11,057 nt of DNA from an uncultured Eubacteriales bacterium (GTDB lineage: Bacteria; Bacillota; Clostridia; Oscillospirales; Ruminococcaceae), in NCBI GenBank assembly GCA_902493155.1, contig CABUOE010000064.1:1-11057 (forward strand). Reading direction: 5' to 3'. A program made the position numbers and the translations under genes. Of the stretch, positions 6,490 to 11,057 are shown piece by piece; the first letter of the stretch is position 1; each line of letters opens with the position of its first letter. Under the pieces are notes generated by a model that did not search any database, was not told the DNA's origin, and saw nothing but the letters and a program-made list of their open reading frames with translations.

Positions 6490-7173
6490 TTGTTTCTCGA
6501 TTATTACTACATCGTGCTGGTGGTTCCGGCGCTGATATTCGCGCTGATTGCACAGGTTCAGGTAAAATCTACTTTTAATAGGTACAGCCATGTTCCTAAC
6601 CGAAGGCAATACACCGGCGCTATGGTGGCCCGGCAAATCTTAGATGCCAACGGCCTTACAAACATCCGGCTGGAACGGGTGTCCGGAGAGCTGAGCGATC
6701 ACTATGATCCCCGGGCGGGGGTCATCCGCCTGTCCGACAGCACCTACAATTCCACTTCGGTGGGGGCCATTGGCGTGGCGGCTCACGAGGTGGGCCACGC
6801 CATCCAGTATCAGGTGGGATATCTGCCCATCAAAATTCGGAACGCTATTATCCCGGTGACTCAGCTTGGGTCGTCTCTCGCCATACCCATCGCCGTTGTG
6901 GGGTTGATTATGGGGATGGATTTGCTGGTACAGGTGGGAATTTTGCTGTTCTGCGCGGTGGTGGTCTTTCAGCTTATCACCCTGCCGGTGGAGTTCAACG
7001 CCAGCCGCCGGGCGATGGAAACCCTCGATAACGACCACATTTTAGAGGGCGACGAGCTTCGCGGTGCGCGGAAAGTCTTGTCGGCGGCGGCAATGACCTA
7101 TGTGGCGTCGCTGATTGTGGCGGTGGCGAACCTTCTGCGGCTTTTGGCGCTGCGGAACAGGAACCGCCGATGA
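6490..7173 (+). CDS. YugP-like membrane zinc metallopeptidase (DUF232 / Zn_peptidase_2)
   Basis: The 227-residue product resembles B. subtilis YugP, an integral membrane protein with a cytosolic zinc-protease site whose substrates are not established. An N-terminal membrane segment (about 4-24) is followed by the soluble stretch with SDHYDP (69-74) and the zinc motif HEVGH (99-103). Two hydrophobic segments lie between about 115 and 165, then LPVEFNASRRA (165-175), where E168 is a likely third zinc ligand by analogy with HtpX-type enzymes, and a last membrane segment near 200-220. The C-terminus is basic (RNRNRR). It starts with TTG, eight bases after GGAGG (6477-6481). Its TGA overlaps the rsmB ATG. 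The place between fmt and rsmB suggests co-expression with translation genes but does not reveal the substrate. Confidence 0.88.
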   Translation: MFLDYYYIVLVVPALIFALIAQVQVKSTFNRYSHVPNRRQYTGAMVARQILDANGLTNIRLERVSGELSDHYDPRAGVIRLSDSTYNSTSVGAIGVAAHEVGHAIQYQVGYLPIKIRNAIIPVTQLGSSLAIPIAVVGLIMGMDLLVQVGILLFCAVVVFQLITLPVEFNASRRAMETLDNDHILEGDELRGARKVLSAAAMTYVASLIVAVANLLRLLALRNRNRR

Positions 7174-8492
7174 CGGCGCGGCAGCTGGCCTATGAGGCTC
7201 TTTTAAAAACCGCACGGGACGGGAGTTACTCCAATTTGACCCTGGATGCGCTTTTGAAGGCCCACCCCATGGAGCCGCGGGAAACGCAGTTTGCTTCCCG
7301 GCTGTTTTACGGGGTGTTGGAGCGGAAGCTGACGCTGGACTATCAGATCGAGTTGCTCACCAAAAAGCCGGTGCAGAAGCTCGACCCGGAAGTGGCGGCT
7401 TCGCTGGAACTGGGGCTCTATCAGCTCTCTTATATGGACGGGGTACCCTCCTCTGCGGCGGTCAACGAAAGTGTCAACCTCATCAAAAAATCACGGAAAA
7501 AAAGCGCGGCGGGCTTTGTCAACGGGGTGCTGAGAAGTTATATCCGGGGCGGGTGCAAGGTAACATTGCCTGCTCCAAAGGACAAATACCGCCGGGCAGA
7601 AGTGGAGTATTCCATCCCGGCGTGGATTTTGCGGTATTGGGAGCGGGATTACGGGTTTGACATGGCGGTGGGCCTGGCGAAAGCCTGTATGGGCCGTCCA
7701 CCCTTAAACTTGCGGGTCAACACCCAAAAAACCACTGCCTCGAAGGTGGCGGAAATGCTTAAAAAAGACGGCGTTTCGGTGGAAGAGCATCCGCTTATCG
7801 AAAACTGCCTCACCATCGAACACAGCGGAAGCATTTCGAAACTTTCAGGCTTTTCGGAAGGTTTTTTCTATGTCCAGGACGCTTCCTCCCAGCTCTGCGC
7901 CGCCGCACTGGGAGCGCAGGCGGGGGAGCGGGTGTTTGATCTCTGCGCCGCGCCTGGCTCCAAGAGCTTTACCGTGGCGCAGCTGATGGAAAACAAAGGG
8001 GAAATCTGCTCCTTCGACCTTTACGAGCACCGGGTGGGGCTGATCGACGAGGGGGCCAGACGGCTGGCGCTTAGCTGCATCCAGGCGAGGCAGGGAGACG
8101 CTTCCCGGTTCGACGAAAGCCTGAAGGCTGCCGACCGGGTGCTCTGCGACGTGCCCTGCTCCGGGCTGGGCATCATCCGCCGCAAGCCGGAAATCAAGTA
8201 CAAAGAGAGGCGGGAAGTGGACGAGCTTCCCAAAATCCAGCGGGCAATCCTTCATAACGGCGCCCGGTACGTGAAAAGAGGCGGGGTGCTTCTCTATTCC
8301 ACCTGTTCTCTCAACAAAGATGAAAACGAGCGGGTGGTGGAGGATTTCCTCCAAAACCATCCCGATTTTGAGCGGGACAGCCTGCCGGAGATTTTCACCA
8401 AAGTGGCGGGAAAACCGGTTTCTGAGCTTAGTTTGTCGCCTCTGGTGGGGAATTTTGACGGATTTTTCCTGTCAAGGTTGAAAAGAAGATAG
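7170..8492 (+). CDS. rsmB: 16S rRNA (cytosine(967)-C5)-methyltransferase
   Basis: S-adenosylmethionine-dependent enzyme (Sun/RsmB) that methylates C967 of 16S rRNA. The 440-residue product has an N-terminal NusB-like helical RNA-binding domain (about 1-135, including the AAVNESVNLIKK stretch), a linker, and a Rossmann-fold catalytic domain with the SAM loop LCAAPGSKS, motif IV VPCSG (C330) and motif VI YSTCS (C379). C379 is the expected nucleophile and C330 assists product release. The ATG overlaps the preceding stop in an ATGA arrangement with only a weak AGGA nearby, implying coupled translation. The last codons overlap a promoter that appears to serve rlmN. Confidence 0.95.
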   Translation: MTARQLAYEALLKTARDGSYSNLTLDALLKAHPMEPRETQFASRLFYGVLERKLTLDYQIELLTKKPVQKLDPEVAASLELGLYQLSYMDGVPSSAAVNESVNLIKKSRKKSAAGFVNGVLRSYIRGGCKVTLPAPKDKYRRAEVEYSIPAWILRYWERDYGFDMAVGLAKACMGRPPLNLRVNTQKTTASKVAEMLKKDGVSVEEHPLIENCLTIEHSGSISKLSGFSEGFFYVQDASSQLCAAALGAQAGERVFDLCAAPGSKSFTVAQLMENKGEICSFDLYEHRVGLIDEGARRLALSCIQARQGDASRFDESLKAADRVLCDVPCSGLGIIRRKPEIKYKERREVDELPKIQRAILHNGARYVKRGGVLLYSTCSLNKDENERVVEDFLQNHPDFERDSLPEIFTKVAGKPVSELSLSPLVGNFDGFFLSRLKRR

Positions 8493-8506
8493 ATTTGTGG
8501 GATAAT
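8478..8506 (+). promoter_or_regulatory. Sigma-A-type promoter upstream of rlmN
   Basis: TTGAAA (8478-8483, five of six to the -35 consensus) and GATAAT (8501-8506, five of six to the -10) are separated by exactly 17 bases. TG at 8498-8499 adds an extended -10. The promoter spans the rsmB stop codon. Transcription should begin near 8513, a few bases before the first hairpin of the array, producing a leader of about 225 nt to the rlmN start. This is the best promoter match I found in the window. Confidence 0.65.
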
Positions 8507-8516
8507 AACCTCATAC

Positions 8517-8638
8517 GCAAACAACTCAGATGAGTTGTTTGCAAAGCGCCAAAGGCGCTTTTATCCCGCTGGCGCGGGATATGTGAGAACATTGTATCAT
8601 AAATGCAGTTACACTGCATTTATCGCCCTGTGGCGATA
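8517..8638 (+). repeat. Array of five contiguous perfect hairpins in the rlmN leader
   Basis: Stem 1: GCAAACAACTCA (8517-8528) with TGAGTTGTTTGC (8531-8542), 12-base arms. Stem 2: AAAGCGCC (8543-8550) with GGCGCTTT (8554-8561). Stem 3: TATCCCGC (8562-8569) with GCGGGATA (8574-8581). Stem 4: ATAAATGCAGT (8599-8609) with ACTGCATTTAT (8613-8623). Stem 5: TATCGCC (8621-8627) with GGCGATA (8632-8638), sharing TAT with stem 4. A short ATGT/ACAT stem (8581-8584 with 8589-8592) lies between 3 and 4 and shares A8581 with stem 3. Nearly every base is palindromic. It may be a transcribed structured leader, a small RNA, or a composite mobile palindromic repeat. I recognise no known riboswitch or T-box in it. 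Confidence 0.75.
8543..8562 (+). terminator. Compact terminator-like hairpin inside the array
   Basis: An eight-base GC-rich perfect stem with an AAA loop is followed at once by four T (8559-8562). The T-run is short and half of it belongs to the stem, so it would be a weak terminator. It could end rsmB transcripts or attenuate transcripts from the 8478 promoter, giving an RNA of about 50 nt. Confidence 0.35.
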
Positions 8639-8737
8639 GGGCCAAACGGCAAAGCTTCTGGAAGAATATTCCAACATGGCCTCTACCCGGTCTTTGGGGA
8701 CGGGCTGATGCATAACATAAAAAGGAGGATGTATATT

Positions 8738-9772
8738 TTGGCGGGCATCGACTTAAAATCCATGACAATCGAAGAATTGAGCCGCTTTCTCGCCGAAATG
8801 GGAGAGCCGAAATTCCGGGCCAAACAGGTCTTTTGCTGGCTCCATCAAAAGGGCGTCCTCTCCTTTGACGAAATGTCGAACCTCCCCGTGTCCCTGCGGG
8901 AAAAGCTCAGGGAAAACTGTTATATTACCTCCTTTTCCATTGTACGAAAGCTGAGTTCTCAGTTGGACGGAACCGTTAAGTATCTGTTGGAGCTCCCGGA
9001 CGGGGAGTATGTGGAAACCGTCCTGATGCGCTACGAGCACGGGAACAGCCTGTGCATTTCCAGCCAGGTGGGCTGCCGCATGGGGTGTGAGTTCTGCGCC
9101 TCCACCAAGGCGGGTTTTATTCGGCATTTGACGCCCTCGGAGATACTGGAGCAGGTATATGCCGTTTCGAGGGATACGGGGGAGAAGATTTCCAATATCG
9201 TGCTCATGGGCATCGGCGAACCGTTGGACAATTTTGACAACGTCATGCGGTTTTTAGAACTTATCAGCCATCCGGAGGGGCTCAATCTGAGCCATCGACA
9301 TATCTCCCTTTCCACCTGCGGGGTGGTGGATCGGATTTACGAGCTGGCGGACAAAAATTTGCAGCTCACCCTTTCCATTTCCCTCCACGCTACCGACGAC
9401 GAGACCCGCAGCTCTATTATGCCCATCAACCGGCGCTGGAACATAGAAGAATTGCTCAAAGCCTGCCGGCACTATACCGACCGTACCCACAGGCGGATCT
9501 CCTATGAGTATTCGCTGATCAAAGGGGTCAACGACAGCAAGGAGCAGGCGCTGCGTTTGGCAAAGCTTCTCAAGGGGACTCTTTGTCACGTAAACCTCAT
9601 CCCGGTCAATTACGTGGAGGAAGCGGGGTTTGAGAAAAGCTCCAAGGAAGCGGTTTACGCTTTCCAGAAAACCTTAAATGACAAGGGGATCAACGCAACG
9701 GTCCGCCGGACGCTGGGGGCGGACATCAACGCCGCCTGCGGGCAGCTGAGACGCCAGGAAATTGTTTCGTAA
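8738..9772 (+). CDS. rlmN: Dual-specificity 23S rRNA A2503 / tRNA A37 C2-methyltransferase
   Basis: Radical-SAM enzyme that methylates C2 of A2503 in 23S rRNA and, in many bacteria, of A37 in tRNAs. The 344-residue product has an N-terminal helical domain with KFRAKQVFCWLH, the radical-SAM cluster motif CRMGCEFC (C113, C117, C120), and the two further catalytic cysteines of the family: C106 in LCISSQVGC and C334 in AACGQLRRQ, the methyl-carrying residue. LMGIGEPLDNFDNV is the conserved glycine-rich SAM region. The TTG start at 8738 has AAAGGAGG (8721-8728) nine bases upstream; the in-frame ATG at 8729 abuts that site and is unlikely. The frame stays open back to 8603, inside the hairpin array, but those residues are not family-like. 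The promoter at 8478 and the structured leader suggest separate control from rsmB. Confidence 0.95.
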   Translation: MAGIDLKSMTIEELSRFLAEMGEPKFRAKQVFCWLHQKGVLSFDEMSNLPVSLREKLRENCYITSFSIVRKLSSQLDGTVKYLLELPDGEYVETVLMRYEHGNSLCISSQVGCRMGCEFCASTKAGFIRHLTPSEILEQVYAVSRDTGEKISNIVLMGIGEPLDNFDNVMRFLELISHPEGLNLSHRHISLSTCGVVDRIYELADKNLQLTLSISLHATDDETRSSIMPINRRWNIEELLKACRHYTDRTHRRISYEYSLIKGVNDSKEQALRLAKLLKGTLCHVNLIPVNYVEEAGFEKSSKEAVYAFQKTLNDKGINATVRRTLGADINAACGQLRRQEIVS

Positions 9773-9902
9773 TACGGGTTTAGCCTGTGACGATTGCTTA
9801 ACCGCTGCGGCTTAGGCGGCAACAGAAAATGACACCTTTCAGCCGCGGATTTCATCATACTTACGGCTTCATATTTTCAACCGAAAAGAGGGGAGCATAC
9901 CA
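9773..9902. other. rlmN-prpC gap with imperfect stem-loops
   Basis: The 130-base gap holds an imperfect hairpin around CCGC (9802-9805) and GCGG (9816-9819), and a longer-range GCGGCT/AGCCGC pair (9807-9812 with 9841-9846) that would compete with it. I see no clear promoter or T-tract terminator. The gap ends with the strong prpC ribosome binding site. Confidence 0.3.
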
Positions 9903-10631
9903 TTGAAAATCGTAGGAAAAACAGACATCGGTCTGGTTCGGGAAACCAATCAGGACGCTTTTAAAATCGTAGCATTAGGCCAGAGTGCAGGGTTCGCGCT
10001 GGTCTGCGACGGCATGGGCGGCGTCAACGGCGGAGACCGGGCCAGTTCCATCGCCAAGGCAGAGATTGCAGAATCCATCAAAGCGTCTTTCCTGGAAGGC
10101 ATGGGCGAAGAGGAGATTCGCAATGTGATGCTCCGGGCCATCGACGCGGCCAACCAGAAGATTTACAGGACGGCGCGGGAACACCCAGAGCTTGCCGGTA
10201 TGGGCACCACAGTGGTTTTGACCATTTTCTACGGGGGCAAAGCCTATGTGGCCCATGTGGGTGACAGTAGGCTGTACCGTTATCAGGACGGCGCCTTCGA
10301 GCAGCTCACCAAAGACCATTCCCGTGTGCAGGATCTAGTGGATCGGGGGATGATTACTCAGGAGGAAGCGCGGGTTCATCCCGAGAAGAACATGATTACC
10401 CGGGCGGTGGGGATCGGTCCTGACGTAAACGTGGATTTCCTCACGGTGGCGTTTGAGCCGGGCGATAAGTTTCTGCTGTGCAGCGACGGACTCTCGAATA
10501 TCTGCACCGACGGGGAAATTGCCGATGTTTTGAAAACTAGGGAGGCGGAGCAGGCGGTGGAAACGCTGATAAAGTTAGCCAACATGGGGGGCGGGCACGA
10601 CAACATCGCCGTTGTAATCGCGGAAAATTAG
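9903..10631 (+). CDS. prpC: PP2C-family Ser/Thr protein phosphatase
   Basis: Metal-dependent phosphatase that reverses PrkC phosphorylation. The 242-residue product shows the PP2C motifs in order: TDIGLVRETNQDAF (7-20, D18), CDGMGG (35-40, metal ligand D36), GMGTTVV, HVGDSRLYR, LTKDHS, ITRAVG, CSDGLSN (D195) and GGGHDN (D233). The length is typical of bacterial stand-alone enzymes (about 240-255) and no membrane segment is visible, so it is cytoplasmic. The start is TTG with GGGGAG (9890-9895) seven bases upstream. It is separated from its partner kinase by 115 bases with hairpins, where in many Firmicutes the two genes nearly touch, so their expression ratio may be tuned here. Confidence 0.95.
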   Translation: MKIVGKTDIGLVRETNQDAFKIVALGQSAGFALVCDGMGGVNGGDRASSIAKAEIAESIKASFLEGMGEEEIRNVMLRAIDAANQKIYRTAREHPELAGMGTTVVLTIFYGGKAYVAHVGDSRLYRYQDGAFEQLTKDHSRVQDLVDRGMITQEEARVHPEKNMITRAVGIGPDVNVDFLTVAFEPGDKFLLCSDGLSNICTDGEIADVLKTREAEQAVETLIKLANMGGGHDNIAVVIAEN

Positions 10632-10656
10632 CTCCTTTTCCGTTCACTCTGGGACG

Positions 10657-10723
10657 GCATCTGAAAAGCAGATGCTTTCAACTATTTGAAAGCTTCACCA
10701 TATAGCTGCGGCGGAAAGCCGCC
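10657..10723 (+). other. Three consecutive hairpins between prpC and prkC
   Basis: GCATCTG (10657-10663) pairs with CAGATGC (10669-10675). GCTTTCAA (10674-10681) pairs with TTGAAAGC (10686-10693) and shares GC with the first. GCGGC (10708-10712) pairs with GCCGC (10718-10722), or alternatively GGCGG (10710-10714) with CCGCC (10719-10723). The first is followed by TTTC only, so termination would be weak. The last lies 14 bases before the prkC GGAGGT site (10737-10742). Confidence 0.5.
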
Positions 10724-10746
10724 ATCTCTCTTCAATGGAGGTACCT

Positions 10747-11057
10747 ATGGATCAGGAACAGTACATCGGAAAAAAGCTGAACGGGCGTTATGAGCTTTTA
10801 AGGCTCATCGGCTCCGGCGGCATGGCCAATGTTTTCGAGGCAAAGGACCTTGTGGAGGACCGGCAGGTGGCTGTCAAAATCCTCAAGGAGGAATATCTCA
10901 CAAACGACGAGTTTGTTAGGCGGTTCAGAAACGAATCCAAGGTGATTTCGGTGCTGAGCCACCCCAACATCGTCAAGGTCTACGACGTGAATTTTACCGG
11001 CGCGGAGCAGTACATCGTGATGGAGTATATCGACGGCATCACGCTGAATCAGTATAT
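10747..11057 (+). CDS. prkC: PASTA-type Ser/Thr protein kinase PrkC, 5' part
   Basis: The window ends after 103 codons, so only the N-terminal kinase lobe is seen. It shows the glycine-rich loop IGSGGMANVFEA (21-32), the ATP-anchoring lysine in VAVKIL (K44), the alpha-C glutamate in FRNES (E63), SHPNIVKVYDV (71-81) and the hinge VMEYIDG (91-97). These match Hanks-type kinases of the PknB/PrkC group, which normally continue into a membrane segment and extracellular PASTA repeats that sense peptidoglycan; that part lies beyond the window and is inferred from the family and the neighbouring prpC. The ATG has GGAGGT four bases upstream, a rather tight spacing. Confidence 0.92.
   Translation, partial: MDQEQYIGKKLNGRYELLRLIGSGGMANVFEAKDLVEDRQVAVKILKEEYLTNDEFVRRFRNESKVISVLSHPNIVKVYDVNFTGAEQYIVMEYIDGITLNQY

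Noticed and set aside
7845..8360. Open frame of 171 codons on the minus strand opposite rsmB
   Set aside because: It covers the conserved catalytic domain of rsmB and has no family resemblance; it is a shadow frame.
8517..8638. CRISPR array or tandem direct repeat
   Set aside because: The stems differ from each other in sequence and length; there are no repeated units with spacers.
8603..8737. In-frame extension of rlmN upstream, beginning inside hairpin stem 4
   Set aside because: The frame is open, but the 45 extra residues are not family-like, the ATG has no ribosome site and lies within a stem, while AAAGGAGG at 8721-8728 clearly serves the TTG at 8738.
8513..8737. Known riboswitch or T-box leader before rlmN
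   Set aside because: I see no T-box TGGN antiterminator bulge or aptamer core that I recognise; a covariance-model search would be decisive.

Overview
This window is a conserved housekeeping neighbourhood of a Gram-positive bacterium, most likely a Clostridia member related to Oscillospiraceae/Ruminococcaceae. The basis is the gene order yicC-remA-gmk-rpoZ-priA-def-fmt-(Zn metallopeptidase)-rsmB-rlmN-prpC-prkC, which parallels the Bacillus subtilis yloC-to-prkC region, together with moderately GC-rich coding DNA, strong AGGAGG-type ribosome binding sites and frequent GTG/TTG starts (priA, def, the metallopeptidase, rlmN and prpC). All twelve genes lie on the + strand. The lineage is inferred from gene content and protein style, not from a database match.

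Layout: bases 1-240 hold a GC-rich palindrome at the window edge, a second imperfect inverted repeat and a likely extended -10 promoter for yicC. yicC (241-1062) appears frameshifted just before its conserved C-terminus. A gap with two hairpins leads to remA, gmk and rpoZ, whose ends overlap by 8 and 11 bases, and then to priA (GTG start; coaBC, which lies here in Bacillus, is absent). def and fmt follow, separated by a gap with two abutting palindromes and what looks like a decayed duplicate of the fmt start region. A YugP-like membrane zinc metallopeptidase is coupled to rsmB by an ATGA overlap. A good sigma-A-type promoter sits across the rsmB stop codon and would transcribe about 225 nt of leader, including five back-to-back perfect hairpins, before rlmN. 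The window closes with the PP2C phosphatase prpC and the first 103 codons of the Ser/Thr kinase prkC.

The genes serve nucleotide supply (gmk), RNA polymerase (rpoZ), replication restart (priA), N-formyl-methionine addition and removal (fmt, def), rRNA modification (rsmB, rlmN), RNA turnover (yicC), DNA-binding regulation (remA) and reversible Ser/Thr phosphorylation (prpC, prkC). I see no defence system, integrase, transposase, CRISPR array or biosynthetic cluster. The unusual content is in the gaps. Compact hairpins recur at several gene boundaries, and the rsmB-rlmN array with its own promoter is the strongest candidate for an undescribed element: a structured leader, a small RNA or a mobile palindromic repeat.
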